A stretch of 64,000 nt of DNA from Isoetes taiwanensis (taxonomy: Eukaryota > Streptophyta > Lycopodiopsida > Isoetales > Isoetaceae), in contig JAJEKV010000113.1 of the NCBI GenBank assembly GCA_021234155.1, positions 1,904,325 through 1,968,324 on the forward strand, in the 5' to 3' direction. Positions 46,601-61,933 of the stretch are shown one piece after another. Position 1 is the first letter of the stretch. The number at the start of each line of letters is the position of its first letter. The notes under the pieces are model-generated. The model ran no database searches and was not told the DNA's origin. It worked only from the letters and a program-made list of their open reading frames with translations. A program made the position numbers and the translations under genes.

Positions 46601-49600
46601 TAAATATAGCTAAGGCTAGTAAATTAATGTGTTAGATAAGAAGCATATAACCTCTAAGGTAGATAGAATAGCCGGATGTTATGACAACATCAATTGAGGG
46701 ATAGGCTGCATTGATAGCATCATTGAAAGGTGTAGGACCATTTTCTAGTGAAGAGGAGGGCTCAATCTAGGACCTAACCTACCTATATCTTAGGGTTCAA
46801 TCGCCATCAAATTAGTCGGTTCCTTAGAATAGAGTTCCTTTCTTTAAAGTAGCCAAAACACATGGAGCTTAAGATGATAGATGCTTACGTCCATGTATGT
46901 CCTTTCAAAGATGCAAAACTGACGCTGACAGCCACTGCACCAAAATGGGGAGCTAATTAATGAAGCAATGCAATGGGCCAAGTCGCCTAAATTAGTCATA
47001 ACTAGCCAATGGGGTATTCAGCCTAATCTCAAAAGTACAACTAAGGTGGGGAGAGGCTTTCTTGCATCAAAGTATAGATAGAATGTAAGGATGGGAAAAG
47101 CATAATTTTCTTACGCCTATGATCAATTGCCTCAGATTCATTCTAGGAATGAGCTAGTAGCCTAGCTCTTAATTAAATTATTCAGGGTTGTGAACCCCTT
47201 ATAACCACTTAAATTATATAATCTTAAGTATACTATTATGCAAGGCATTGATAGCACTCCATGAGGGCATGTATCATAAGCTTTAATATCTTGTTGATCA
47301 ATTATATATTTATAATAACTGCATAGATAGTTTTGTCTTGTGTAGATATCTTAATATCGAGATAAAGTAAGATAATAATTACATAAAATCTTAGTTAAAC
47401 CTTCGCAAGGATGTAATTCCTTCCAAAGGCATTTAAGTAACCTTCATAGGGTCCTGACAAATATGATAAGAATTTGTCTATCTTTTCAGAAGTATAGCAA
47501 TTATAAAGTATATACATCACCAACCAAGTAGTGAGCGAGAGTCACACGCTCAACACTTGGATATGATGATATAAACCCTAGAGATATGATAAATAATTCG
47601 CACATTTCAAAAATGTAAGTATTGCCCCCTCATAATTGTGTATGATGATACATTCTGTTCTAGTAATATATACGCTTAGTTAAATATATATAATACTATT
47701 GGAAGAAATATATCCAATACTACTATAATGATAATATGAAAATTAATTTATACATATCATTATAATACTAATATATTTATCATTATATACATTTACTACG
47801 AGCCAATGCCAGTATGCAATCGGGCCGGGTAGCTTGAACCAACAGCTTTTGAACCTAAATGCTATCTCCATTGATCTAGAACTTTATTCTAATAGTTGTT
47901 GGTTATTCTAAAAGTGATTACGCCTTCGCTTAAGAGAACAAAGCAACATAAACTAGTGAACTTCTACTGCCCTAGTCGATGTGCTTTAAATTTACTACCA
48001 AAGAAGTGTATATGGTCTTTTTATAGTTGTTTTATTAACTATGGGCATGAATGTCTTTTAATCGCACATAGAAGAAAAGATTTATTTTGCTGGATGAGGC
48101 GCTGACGTGCACAAGAGCACCGTTCGCTTATCTGCAATCCCCACGCGACACGCCATGAATCGCACTCCATGCCTCCCTAAAAAACAAAATCGTGTTCCAA
48201 ATAAACATTTTGGAATACAAAATTGGCACCTCCGGCTCCAACCCAGTAAGCGTACACGTGGCATCCCTCTACACATCACAAGCACTAGTAACATATGCAA
48301 CACTCCTTTCATGTCCCCGTCAGTTGCTCTATCGCATCAAATAAATGCGCCAAAAACATAGCCGCATTAATGATTAGACATATCACAGCTTAGTTGGTGG
48401 ATATGACCAACTCAAACTCCGAAACAATTTTGCAATGCCCTAATGTACATGGAGAGATTCTTCTATGTTACATTTATGTTGCACCCATGTGACTGTACAA
48501 AGATGTTTTCCTAGTTCTAAGGTTATGTGCACCTACTATTTCTTAGGTTAGGGATGCCATTGATGATATATGTCCTTCTAAGCATATTGATAAATAGGTC
48601 AAGGCATTAAGGACAATAACATTTTATGCTATGGGCAAAAAGCTTTATATCATCAAGGCAACAAATATATATACACAATGTTCAAAAGAGATGAAATAAG
48701 CCATTTTCATATAAAAAATACCAATAATAATAACCTAACTAGATTGCTACTCCCTCTTTCTCAATTTCTAATGCTTAGGTTAAGTTAGTTCTTAATCGAA
48801 AGTTAAGTGTACCTTTCCCGTCACTTAACTTAGCTTAAAATAGGAAAATTCCATATATATATACTCTTGAAGTTTACAGATCACCGCCCTCAAGCTTGAA
48901 AGACCTAGTACCTCCTAACTATCTACATGAACTAGTTATGAGAGCTAAAAATCTACAAATTCCAAAAATACCTCGTTCTTAGTTAGTACCCACCCACTCT
49001 TCACATTTTTGAAATTCCAAAACACACAATTGAATCATCGTAAATCTTTTCCACAAACCGTGGAAGGCCCCAATTTGGTACTTTTGTTTCCCAAATGCTC
49101 AAAGTGTCAACACAATTATGATGTCTCGTTAACTTTTTTAATTGCAATAACTAGGCTATTACTCATTAAGGAAAGTATGCAACTTCCACCTGCATCCTTG
49201 GAATTTTGCACCCTTTCTTGATAAGATCATGAATGCCTGCTACCAGCGCATTGGAAGAAGTAGATAACAAATTTCAAGTGCAATTTTCGGAAATTGAAAA
49301 AGGAGATTTTGTTCCGTGAGTAAAATAATTTTGGAATAAGAAAAGTCGATTGCTTGCAAGTGGTGTAATTATCCGAAAGAAACTAAATGGGAAAGACACA
49401 TTACTCGCATGAAAATTCATGATTTGAACCTGAGCTTCCAAAGCGGTAAGAATTGTGTTTTCTCCATCAGTTTTTCTCAGCTTCTTCTCATGTCGCTTTT
49501 TTTTTCCTTAACTTTGAATTTTCCCTTTAAAATATAGTCTGTATTTAAAGTTTTAACTTAACTTAACTTAACTATTATCAAGATGAAAGTGACCCGTTAA

Positions 49601-50204
49601 GTTAACTATAGTTGTAAATTTGAATCAAGTCCTAGCCTAACCGGTAGTAGCCTAAGTGCTAGTGTGAAAGCAAGTTTCCAAGTATTTACCCTAGTATTTA
49701 ACCTAACTCTAACCCCAGTTGGGAATGAATCTTATGGAATTTACTAAAGAACGGGAGGGACCCGGTGGTGCCTTCTATTGTTGAGAGGGCACCCATGAGG
49801 TGGATACAACCGATGCGTGAGGAGAGCTTATGATTTTTTTCCCACCCACACCTCGGGAGGGGCAGTTACTCCTCCTTAGACGCTTCTAGCATAAATATAC
49901 TACCAATATATATGTATTATAATGCCATCACACGCCAGTAGAGCATGTCACCATGACAAGTACTCTATATCGTGAAAGGGTTGTGCCTAGGGCCAAGAAC
50001 TCAAGATGTTGCACATGTCTATTAAAACATATGCAATCTGATTGAGTTGCTACAAATTAAAGATACATATCTGTAATCTCAACCAGCTTGGATAAATTTT
50101 GAGCGAGAGTGATATTTACGAGGACTTAAACTCATCTATTGTTTTATGACATTGTGTAATTTTTTGTTGTTGTCTAATAGGCCCTTGAGGCCTCCTAATG
50201 ACAC
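43681..50204. other. Second copy of the spacer, first part
   Basis: Colinear with 10,171-16,724. The unrecognised coding-like stretch reappears in broken form (44,536-44,787, with KYFYQQLEERKPNL), as does the membrane-segment region near 45,500. No recognised gene. Conservation of any frame between the two copies is poor. Confidence 0.4.
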
Positions 50205-50347
<143 letters not shown>

Positions 50348-50394
50348 GAAACTTAGGCATGCAATCTAAGAATACAAGGCTGAGCTCATACCAC

Positions 50395-50620
50395 TTGGTG
50401 TGAGATCGAGATGTATGCATATTGCTACATGATCTTTGTGATACATTGTCACTATGTGATGCGAGTAGTAGAAGATGAGGCCCATGTCCGCTTTTTGTCG
50501 CTTATTCCTTTCTATATCCCGTCAAGCATGGGGTCGGGCATATTTCGCTTTGTTGATTCTTTCGACTTCATGTGCTCATGCATTGGAGGTTGTATATGGG
50601 ATATTCTTAACCATAGAGAG
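50395..50620 (+). pseudogene. LINE C-terminal fragment, second copy
   Basis: Counterpart of 16,795-17,010. CHYVMRVVEDEAHV is kept at ~50,452-50,490, and the final Cys is lost by an indel. Confidence 0.5.
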
Positions 50621-50787
50621 GTCCCGATAGCTAAACAAAAGGGTGACGAAGATTGAGGTAGAGGAGCCTAAAGGTGTTGTTCTCTCGAAAATGACCGGAT
50701 GACTTATTTTATAATTTTTGAGTGCAATGTGTAATCGTCTCTATGACCTGCCCCGAAGACGAAATAATAAATTTCCATTTCATTTCC

Positions 50788-50938
<151 letters not shown>

Positions 50939-51917
50939 AGACGCAGACGCGACATGCACACCTAAAATGATAAAATAATCTTTTGATGAGGGTGACAGAG
51001 GAGTATTTCCTAAGGCATCTAATTTTTTTTTGCATTGAAAAGGTCAAAAACCTTGTCCACAATTACTTGGAAAAAAATACCTCACCTAAAAAAAGAACTA
51101 GAAGCTATAACTTTAGGTCTTTGAATATGCTCTAGAATATGACCCAAGCTTCCAAAACCAACTCTTCGGCTAATCTAATTGTCACATAGCGTGGGGCAAT
51201 CCAAAGGATTTATTTACAGCTAAAACCTCGGTAAAATTTAATACCAATAGTAGTTTCTCTAGAGAACAACAAATAATGCATGAAGTGTAGGGACATTTGG
51301 ACATACATTCCAGATAAGGATTGTATTACGCTTAGGGACATTTAGTAAATAGGAAAATAGTAGGTATGTATGAAAAACCATAAAAGCCATTTTGGTTATT
51401 TCCCTATTGTTTAAGAAAATTCATCAATATACTCAAAAAATGTTTTGAAAACTACCAAAAGGCCACCATTTACAGTTTTAGCAATATTTCTTTTGGAGTG
51501 GAGCCTCGAAAGCTATAGGGCAAGATTCTGTGAACTTGATGTATAAGTTGCTCTTGTATGTCAACATTCTTCCCACCTCTACCTAATCGGGCACCTTAAG
51601 ATTCTTCTCCCCACTAGCAAGATTTTTGGACTTGGAGAGGTTTGTTCCACTCAAAGGTGGTTGTATTTCGTGGAAAATTCTTTAGAGATGCCTTGGGGTT
51701 ATTGTGTTTGTTCACGTGATTTCTCTCTCTCTCTCTCTCTTTTGTTGGGGCTGCTACCAAATTTACTGTGCCTGCCAAAAGTTCTCAATTTTAGGCTATC
51801 CACCTAATCTACTGCCTCCAAAAATTAAAAAAAAGGCGAAATGAAAAAGGAGAGATGAGAACCGACGAAATTTTTTCGGGATCTCAATTTGTTTGAAACA
51901 AACTTGAGATTTAGCTT

Positions 51918-52016
51918 ATTCTCTTATTCTTATTCTATTCTTATCTTTATTCTTATTTTTTATTCTTATTCTGCCTCTTATTCTTATTCTTATTCTTATT
52001 CTTATTCTTATTCTCA
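51918..52016. repeat. (TTATTC)n hexamer repeat, irregular copy
   Basis: Counterpart of 18,279-18,376. Several units have lost or gained bases (CTATTC, TTATCTTTATTC, TGCCTC). Confidence 0.92.
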
Positions 52017-52171
52017 TAGGTTGTAGCCACATTTTTACAAAAGTTCATTAAGATATCACAAGCATTTATTCTTGATATCATTCATGGATATGATTTTTAC
52101 ATCAATATAATTTCACATCATACACCCGAGCCCAAACTCCCACATTTCCAAAATTGTAAACCCAAATTGCA

Positions 52172-55139
52172 TAGTTTCTTTTGAGTTCTGGTATACACTC
52201 TAAAGAAGCACCATGACCTTGGATGCTACAAAGCCTCATGCTCATGATCACAAAACAAGAACAAGACAAGAAAATATGTACAAGGAATGAAGGGAAAACG
52301 CGGCCAAATGAGGCTCTCCAAATATGAGATCAAACCTCGAAAGTACATCCTCAAGAGTGTTCTGGCCTAATATGAGGACCGTGAACTGAAAGCCAGACAC
52401 TAATCCAAATCTAATCCCTACACTTATGTTAATCATTCATGCCATGTCACCAACATCGACACTCTTAACATGTATGCATTCAGTGATGCACAATGTTAAC
52501 TACTAGGTGGTTAACACCGCCTCTAAAAGTTTTAGCATCGTTACGTACAGACTTTTTATAAGACAAACCACAATTACAAATATGGTGCCAAAAATTAGGG
52601 GTAAAAATAATGGTAATGGTTGGGTTGTGTCACAGAAAAGATCTTCATGAAGGTAACATGACGTATGGGATCCAAGAAATGTCATATGACCAGGAAATCC
52701 AGCTAAGAACATAGGCACATTCATCCCCTCTTTATATTATGGGTAAGTCCATTTTAACAAATAGGCCCAAAATGTCGCTTAAAACAATTATAGGGTCTTT
52801 AAAATGTAAACACCATAAAAGTTTTTAATTCCCATTATCACCACAAAGGACTAAGGATAGCTGGATGTTCCTCGCGGGCAAAAAATGGTAAACGTGGGCA
52901 CAAAAAGGATGAGCGAGGCCATAGTTATGGACCCGTGACCCATGATAGCAGTGGCGGGCGCGGAAGGCTGGGCGTGGCCGCGGGTCGCGGGCTACGGCCG
53001 TGGGCGCGTGAGCGTGAGGCCACCGTGGCCAATGCGCGTAATGGCAGAGCGTAGGGCCGGGAGCGTTGATCTAGATTAGCGTGGCCAGCCGTGAAAAGAA
53101 GCTTGACCCGCGCCCTCGAGCAATACCGGGCGGCTGGCGGACGTGGCCTCGCGGACGCCGTGGAGCGGATCGTGATAAAAGATGAGCCGGCGGACTCCGT
53201 GACGCCGCCCGTGGGCGTGGCCCTAATTATGGCAACCGCGGGCCCGCTATCGCCTTTCACAAGTAGCGCTCGAAGCCGGAGGCATAAACCCTAACAGCAT
53301 AGTGGCTGGGCTGCCATGGCTGCTACGATGATGGTAGCCGATCGAGGGAATCAACCTCGTAGCCCCGAGATAGTGCCCAAAGTGAACTGGAAGTGATTTG
53401 CCATAGAACAAGTTCTATATTGACATGTTTCTCGGTAATGAGCTTGATATGAAGGCAAATGCTGTTCCAAACGAGCACCGACTGTGTTTTTCCTCAGACA
53501 TGATCAGAGATGGGGCCTCGTGGCACAAAGCTTACCGGCCAGGCTTGAACTGTGTTTCTATGGTGTCGGGAGATGTTGTAGCTTCGATGTTCGTAGATAG
53601 GATGGCAAATGGGTTGAAGATGTGGGGCCTGAAATGCGCATGCTAAAGATAGATGTGCGTAGCACGATATGATGCCGCAGATTGTAGCTTCTATAGATAG
53701 GAACTGACTCCTGGGATGTGCTTCTAACAGAGCCATTTGTGTGCGTATTATATTTAATAATGCTAGGAAACCACCGCTCATAGATATACCTTGAAGGAAC
53801 GTGGATGAAAATATGTGCCTTTCTCTTCTCTCGGCAGTGGAATACGTATTGCTGGTTTCCCAAAAGAAGCTTACCCCGGGTACGCTTGAAAAATGCAGTT
53901 TTATGCCACCCTTGTAAGCTTCTGCATGTGCTGACGAGTTTGTCCTTCCCCGCATGATGAAATAATCGCTTGTTTTGGCATATGAACCGTAAAACTCCAC
54001 TGACAAAGTGCGGCCGAAGACTTTGTTGCAGCCCCACTGAGCTTCGGAAAGGTATGATGGGCTAGCAGAAATGATGGCCCCTCTTGAAAAAACTCAAGAA
54101 GAATGCATATAGAAATCGACGTGGTATCAGCATACTTCCCGCTCTTGATGATGCTCACTTGGCGCGTTTTCTGCAGCTTTCGCGTAGATGCGTATGATAA
54201 AGAACTATGTCCTCCATGGAGATTTGAGACTGAATCATTATTTATAGGGCTAGCCAAGCCGCCTCGCACTTCAAAGAGAAGATCACGTACCGCTTGCTCA
54301 TGAAGATGTGTAGCTATGACTCCATTTTTTATGTGTTCAAATAAAGCACGCTTAATTCGACAAGAATCGCAGGAAAAATCAAAACTAAAACTTTATACGA
54401 CCAACACATGAATATTTTGATAACTTTTCAGATAGTTTAGGTATGGTGAGAGGAGTGCCATACCACTCCAAAAATCCTTCAATGCAACCGGGCTTGCTGC
54501 ACCTTAAGAACAGTAATCTTGGTGAAATGATTTATGAGATTAAATAGATCAGCTGGCGTAATTCATCACCGCTTTGAAAAATTAAAGCCTCCAAGCGTAT
54601 AGGAACCTGTGAATCATCACAAAACTACAGAAATCTAAAGGGTGAAGAATACATACAGTTTCTAAAACAAGAGAAGCATGAGCAAAGAAGACAACAAGAA
54701 AGAAGGTGAAGAGAAGGTGAAGGAAAGTGATCACGAGCTAACCCAAGATACCTGGTTAGCTTAGTGTTAGTTTTGAGTTCTGGCATACACTCTGCAGCCA
54801 GCTAGCCCCACATGACTACCTCTGATGGCCATGCAAAAGCTTCCCATGCTCAAGGATCACAAACAAGAACAAGATGCAAGAAAAATATGTACAAGGAATG
54901 AAGGGGAACGTGTGGCCAAATGAGGCTCTCCAAATATGAGATCAAACCCGAGTACATCCAAGAGTGCTCCTACTAATATAGTGGTATCTGTACCCGGAGC
55001 CCTCGCATAACTCAACTACTAAATCTAATCCTACACTTATGTTAATCTAATCATGCTAAGTGTCATCACACCATCGACATTTCCAAATATATGCATGACC
55101 TAACATGTGTATGCACAATGTTAACCACTAGGTGGCTAA
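52172..55139. mobile_element. Small LTR element, second copy
   Basis: LTR-like direct repeats at ~52,172-52,515 and ~54,765-55,139. The right repeat shows the best start, TGTTAGTTTTGAG, and the left repeat the best end, GGTTAACA. The interior carries the CpG-rich block (52,900-53,330) and a ~170-codon minus-strand open stretch (53,494-54,006) that is not kept in the first unit and has no motif. Confidence 0.7.
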
Positions 55140-55849
55140 ATAATTCGAGCCCTCTAAAATGGAGCCGAGTTTGTGGCATTCTTGGAGATGCCGGACGGTC
55201 CCGAGAAGCTCGAGGGTCATTTTAGCCGATTCTATTCTTGCTACTAAGTAAGTTCGAAAAAACATTGCAGAGCCACAAGTTTTGTTACTTTGCTCTGTGA
55301 TGTTATATATAAAATTTGTAGGGACGCAGCCACTTGGTTTGCTTCCAACATTCACAATGCTTTCATTATCTTATGGGATCCTCAAAGCTCAGACAAGCAG
55401 AGGTGCAAGTTCCACTTACATTTATTTTTTGGGTCTTGTTTTGAGTCACCGACTTAGAAGATGGATGGCCATGCAGTAAGTGACCCCGTAGGCATATCAA
55501 GTTATTTGGTGCCAACAGATCGCTTACTTTGCCATCAATGAAGTAACGCTCTAGGAGCAAGAGTCTCTACATGTCAATGTATTCCTCGGTTTTTAATCTT
55601 TGGTTCTTACCTTAGATAGGACCGTCGGTGATTATGCTTCATTTTTGCCTGGACAGTCCAATCTGCCAATATCTCGCTTGTTTAGGTGGCATGTGGTTCG
55701 CTCACATTCTCTCGAAACTTCTCATCTTAGAGATGCTTAATCCAATGCTATCAAGGTCTTTTTATCGTGAACCGGAAGTGAGCCTAGTCAATTTTGATTT
55801 TTCTGCGGAATGTCACCTTTATAAATGGTACATGCAGTAGTAACCTCCA

Positions 55850-56770
55850 TATGCTTGTACTCTTCCTAGAGAATTAGAAACAACAAATTTGACATGTATA
55901 CAATTGGAACTTTGAATGGATATTCTTGCCGGAGAAATAGATCTTGCATTTGCAAATTATGCCTAAATAATCAAGTAGTCGGGACATGCCACAAATGAAC
56001 ATGGCTGCCTCAAATTTGAGACTTAAATTGCCATTCTTTTAATAAATATCCATGTATATCCTAGTGTTATGTATTTAGAGAAGTTACTGCATAAATAGAG
56101 CTTCTTTCTTTTAGAGTTACTCATGTTTGTTTGTACTGCTGTATAATTAGAACAACAAATGTATTTTGCCATACTTGAAATATATACACAGGAATTTGAA
56201 AGATGTGCACTTAGACGTATTTTTGAGCTTCCTCAAATTTTGCAATGGATACTTTTGCTTGAGAAATGGATCTTGCATTTGGAAATTATGCCCAATTATC
56301 TCATAATGGTGGGCATGCCACATGGTAAAACATGCTCGCTCAATTCTTGATTTTAGAAAAGGATAACCAACCATTTGCCAATTCATTTTAGTTTATATCC
56401 CCGTGATATCTTGTGTTATGTATTTAGAGAAGTATTGGATAATAGAGCTTTTCGATACTATGCTCAGATCAGAAACTAGAACAACAAATGTATTTTTGTC
56501 ATTTACATATATACAATAGCAAATTTGGAAAGATGTGTACCTGTGATTCTATTTTTTAGAGCTTCCTCAGAAGCTTCTCTTCCAATGGATACTCTTGCTT
56601 GAGAAATGGATTCAAGACGGCAAGTTATGCCCAAATATCACAGGTGGTGGACACACCCGCAATGAACATGGTCGCCTCCGGGCCTAGGAGATTAGTACCA
56701 AAATAAAAAATAATGAACCATTTGCCATTCTTTTAAATGTATATCAGTCGGTTATGTATTTAGGTAGTTA
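55850..56770. repeat. ~340 bp imperfect tandem repeat, second copy
   Basis: Counterpart of 22,190-23,170, with GAGAAAT(A/G)GAT anchors at ~55,934, ~56,263 and ~56,603 in the same spacing. Confidence 0.75.
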
Positions 56771-59569
56771 CATTTTATCTACTTACTTGTGCTTCACAAA
56801 ATAAGCATTTGTCAATATATGATCTCAGTTGACATGTCTTTCATGCCGACATGTCTTTCCATTTGGTCAAGATGAGAGGAAAGGAGTTTAACTTGCCCGG
56901 GTTCCTGGAGCTTGCCAACAGATGTCCATTTCTTCCATGTTTTAATAGCTTTGATGATTGAGAAGCAATTTATGTTTTTTTGGGTAAGGGAATGTAAGAT
57001 AGTTGCTTGCACATCATTGTCTTAATGTTGTTGTTGCTCCATGGAGCTCCTTGACCATTGGGCTGGCTCGTGTGCTCAGTTGCATTTTGCATTCTGTGTA
57101 GAAGTCCTTTTACATATTAAATTTATCGCATCTACCATACATGATTGTAGTGGTTGCTTACAATTGTGGGTTACCGCTTACGCTTTTTACATGTGTTTTG
57201 TAACATGTTGTGCTGCACTCCAAGCATGGGGCACAATTTTGAGACATAAAATATGTGAGTAAGGAGTGGACTTTTAAATTATTTTGAGATCATGTACAGA
57301 CGGCATCAGTCAATGTGGTGTTGTGAATTGAAATATTGTAGGTTGTGCTCACCATGGGCAAAAGATCTAGCTATGTTATATGGTACGTCGTAAAATACTC
57401 AAAAGTTAGAACTTTCTTATACATAATGCCTATGCATTGAATTCATATGGATGGTTTGATAGATGTAAAAGTTTATTACATTGTTTTGATGGCCTCAGCT
57501 TATGATGAATCTCAGAGATAGAATGCAATCCCTCCTTGATATGCGCAAAAGACTCTCATATAGTTAGAATAGAAATATTTAATATAATGAGGATTATTAT
57601 TCGTTGATATAATGAGGGAAGGTGAACAAACTTAATGACTACACTACATAAATCAAATATTCACAAGGAAACACAAGACATTATTTGCTATTATGAGATG
57701 TAAATTTTGTGACATGTGATTGATTTTGATCGTGTAAAAAAAATATAGGTCGTTTCGAGGTATATACAGGAAATACAATAGATACATGATGAATACCATA
57801 CACGATATGTGGCTTATGGCACAACCTATATCATCCTTACAAAGATATGTCATCCTATAAAATTAGATGCCATCACTTTGAGAGGAGATTTAACCTTGGT
57901 GCCTTTAAGCTTTTTACAACAAGAAAGCACATAGTCTCATAATGCAAGAAAATAAAAATAAATCACTTAAGCTTGCATCTTCAAAACCTAAGAACATATG
58001 AAACTTCCGTCATTAATAACAATTGATGTCCTATATGCTAAATTCATGAACCTTTTGCCATTGGTTAACCTCCATAAACAAATGCTTAATTAACTGATAC
58101 TCCTCAATGTACATACATTTGACTGCACACACTCAACTATAAAATGGGATAAGTTGTGCTTGGATTGAAAGATGCCTTTACTGCATAAACAAACATAGAG
58201 ACAATAAATCATATACCTTTTAAGTAATTAGTTCATGTTTGGCATTCCTGTCTAAACTTTAGATTGACTATGAATGGGATGATATTATAATTTAGCTTAG
58301 TTTTATCATTTCGTCCTACCCAAATAGATACAGCCTTTAACTTAACACAAAAAAAATATTAGCCACTGTTTCAATGAGACTAGTTTCCCAAATAAAAAAC
58401 CTAATGAGTCTTTTATCTTACAAAGCCTTTTACAGTTTTGCTAGGCTTTTTTAAGGACATCGACTTTATTAAACTCTCAAACAATACACAATACAGTAGA
58501 CAGAATAGAAACCAAAGGATAAACAGCATTCCAATCAAGTAAAGCCACATATCTAAGCATGATAATATAATGTAAGAAATTTTACTTTTCTTTCTCACAA
58601 ATAAAGAGAAGAATAATGCACGCTGAGATAAGTAGGATCTGGCTTTCATGTCAACTTTTTAGAGTCATCTAGGACCTAAATAGGGAAACCATGCTCAGTG
58701 GCATTTCCAAAAAGTTTGAAAGTGCTTCTCACAAGACCGTGTGAGGGGTCCAAACTTTAAACCTTTCCCCTCATAATCCTGAGCTAGACAAAACCTCCAA
58801 ATCGCCTCAAATTGCTGTGTACAGGGACCATTAAATAGTCTAGAATGTATTTATGACCTCCAATTACGCTTAAAAGCATTATATTCCGCTCAAATGACAA
58901 AACACTAAACCTCGAATTTTTGTCTTCCAAACGGTATTTGTTTAGTAATAGAAGCACTTAGCTTTTGGAGTACAAGGCTAGAGCCACGTAATATTGTGGG
59001 CACACTTTTGAAGACATTGAAGGCCCCGTGACGTGACCGACAAAATGGAGGAGGAGTGAAAAGGCACTCCAAGAGAGGAAGCACCTATGGTAAATACCTC
59101 TACAAATGAAACGAGTAGTACAGGCACAACTGCCCATCATCAACCTTCATCTAATGGAAGATATACGCGAATCATCTCGCGATGTGAAGAACCTTCTCGA
59201 CCATCAAGCACCCCTCTAGGGATCACAAGCATCCACGAGCTCAATAAAGGAAAAGAAGATTCTGAATTCTCCACTCCACTCAAAGCTACTTAGTTCAAAT
59301 GGAAGAACGCAAGGCGTAAAGTCAAACAGTGCAAAAGAGTATGTCGAATGTAGTGTCTAGATTAGCATCATGAGTTAGGTTAAAGATGTTAATCTTCCTT
59401 CGAAATGATAATTCATAGCTACACGTGATGCTGTAAACAAATCCAGAGGGAAGACTATCACGTATTCAGCCTAAGCCGCCTGTCGGATGCCACATCAACA
59501 AAAGGTACAAAAGCTGTATTAACCGAGAAGACCTAAGTCCGTACTATATGACGAAAGCTCCCCTTGTTG
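56771..59569. other. AT-rich spacer, second copy, no recognisable gene
   Basis: Colinear with 23,171-25,994. A short frame beginning MVNTSTNETSSTGTT (59,087) is kept and reads 68 codons, but no family is recognisable. Confidence 0.35.
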
Positions 59570-61265
59570 ATACCTAACTTCCTTGAATACCGAATAAACA
59601 TAAGAACTTACACACATTAGTAGCCAAAGCCTTATTCAAAGGAGAGTCACCAATCGGCCACCACCTAGCAAAGATCAGTCGAACATAAAGATGAAGGGCA
59701 TATCGCATATCTGGGCCACCAGCTTCCATTAGTAGCCCTTGAGTTGGTACCCTCAATATGATACACCAAGAGTTGGGTTTAGGAATAGTAATAGAGAGTT
59801 GGCTTAGGAATAGTAATAGGTTACTAGACAAGATCTTGAATAGTTTCTTTAAGTTACTCAAGTGTCATGAGATAGTTTTGCATACACATGCAAGTAGTAA
59901 ATCGAGGAAGTTAGATGCAAGGGACCTATGAGGCAATATAAAAAGGGAACCAAAGAGCCAAAATTCTAAGAACTTAAGTTATTCTTTTGAGGGAAAACTT
60001 CAATTGATACTATTTATCCATATAAGACTTGAATTGCTTTAAGGAGAAGCCACTCCTTTTGAATCAACTTAAATTGAAATCAACTTAAAGCTTATATATT
60101 GTTATTCAAACCTATCCACTTAGAAGTGTGTAGGTCACAGTGAATGTGATTCATTTAGTAGGTGGTAATCACAAGTGAATGTGACCTATGATTAGTGGTA
60201 ATCACAGCTATAAAGTGAGACTCATGAGTAGGTGGGGACTCCTCGAAAGCCGCAATGGCCCACAGTAGGTGTAAGTAACCAAGAACTAAATTAACTACCT
60301 AGTAGGTTTGAACTAAGAATTAGTGGCCCATAAGTAGATGGCAACCACTAACACATGTGAAAAACCACGCAGTAGGTGGTAGACACAAAAATTTAACATG
60401 TGGTATCATGAACTAAGGTGAAGCCATGAGGTATGGTGATCATGAAGTTGATTAAAATATTATGTTAGGAGTAACCCTTAATGTAATTATATTATTGTCA
60501 ATGGTTCATGTGAAGGTTACTAATCTTCATATTAAAATTGATGTTAACGGAGAACCCTGAAGTTGTATTCAATGCAATCACGCCGTTTCCAAAAAGGGAA
60601 TGAATTATGGCTTTAAGGTTGATATCTAACAAATGGTTTCGTGAAGCGGGCCAATGTGATTACGATCGGGCAAAATCATATAGAATTAGTATTTATCATG
60701 GTTGGGAACAAATGGCAAAAGGTAAAGACAAAGCGCAAAGGCAAAGGCAAAAGGCAAAAGAAGGTTAAAGTCATGCAGACTTTGGTAAATAGAACCTAAA
60801 ATTTAATTGCTATATCTCCGCAACCGTAGATCGGATTGTAACGCACTTTTATTTTTCTAGAACCGCCTCGGCCCGCTACTTTCCGGATTGGTATGGCACT
60901 TATTCTGATTCATCCGAATGAGAGAAATAGCGTAAAGAGGATCGGGGTCAAAGGAGATCGCTTACTTGGCTCTTGAATCATTATAAGAAAGCTAGTTCTG
61001 AGCTTCGCTATTTTGCCTATTAACCTATTACTATTCCTAAACTAACTTGGTGTATCATATTGAGGACTGCCACCAGGAGAGCTAATAATGGAAGTTGATT
61101 GTCGATATGCCCGACATATTATGCCTTACCGCTCTTTATGTTCCGCAACTCGGAGCATTGCTAGCCGAAAGGGCCCTGCTGGGTGGAGAGCCCTTGAATA
61201 AGACTTTCAATTTGTGCGGTAAAAAGTTCTTATGTTTATTTAGGTATTCGTGGAAGTTCGTGATC
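59570..61265. mobile_element. Inverted-arm element, second copy
   Basis: Counterpart of 25,995-27,690. Arms include TGATACACCAAGAG (~59,759) and TTGGTGTATCA (~61,047); outside them CTCAATA and TATTGAG continue the inversion. The ~37 bp repeats lie at ~60,110-60,440. Confidence 0.6.
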
Positions 61266-61933
61266 ACCCAGCCCTCCCTTGTCGCAAGAAGACGTATACG
61301 ACTTCATCGATTTCAAAAATAGGGATCAGTGATGGAGGAAGGAGGGGAGAGACATATCGTGTGGAGGAACATCTCCAACTGAAGGCCTATATCAGCATCA
61401 GAGGCAAGATCATGAGGAGGATAGCCTGCGACGTAACAAGAGTTCCGTGATCCGTAAACACCGCGAAACCCAAAGAAGGATGACTCAAGCAGCTTCAACT
61501 ATGAAGTTCGAGATCGAGTGGACCTCAATCTAAAGGATCTGAGGAGCCGACCGCCAACAACCATAGACCACCAAAGGCAACTCAAAGGAGCTACGATATG
61601 CAATGGAGATGACCGCATTCCTGTGCATGTGGGAGTGCATCTCACAACGGCTAAAGTCCACAAATGTGAGTCGACCTCGTAAATTCAATCTGGGCCGAGA
61701 AATGATAATCGCTCTTACCCGACGCATCGCTATCTCGTAGCTTCAAGGCATGCAAGAATGCCCGAACAAGTAACAACTAGTGATCGCATCTTCGCTTAAT
61801 TAATGGCACTACACATCTTCATCCTAACGACATACCGTTATGTAGAGACGTCGGCACTCACGCATACACTCCTTACGAGTGTAAACACATTAAGGAGGAG
61901 CATTTTCAAATCAAGGGTTCACATCGAAACGCC
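61266..61933. other. Spacer end before the E3 LTR
   Basis: Colinear with 27,691-28,361. Nothing recognisable as a gene or RNA. Confidence 0.35.
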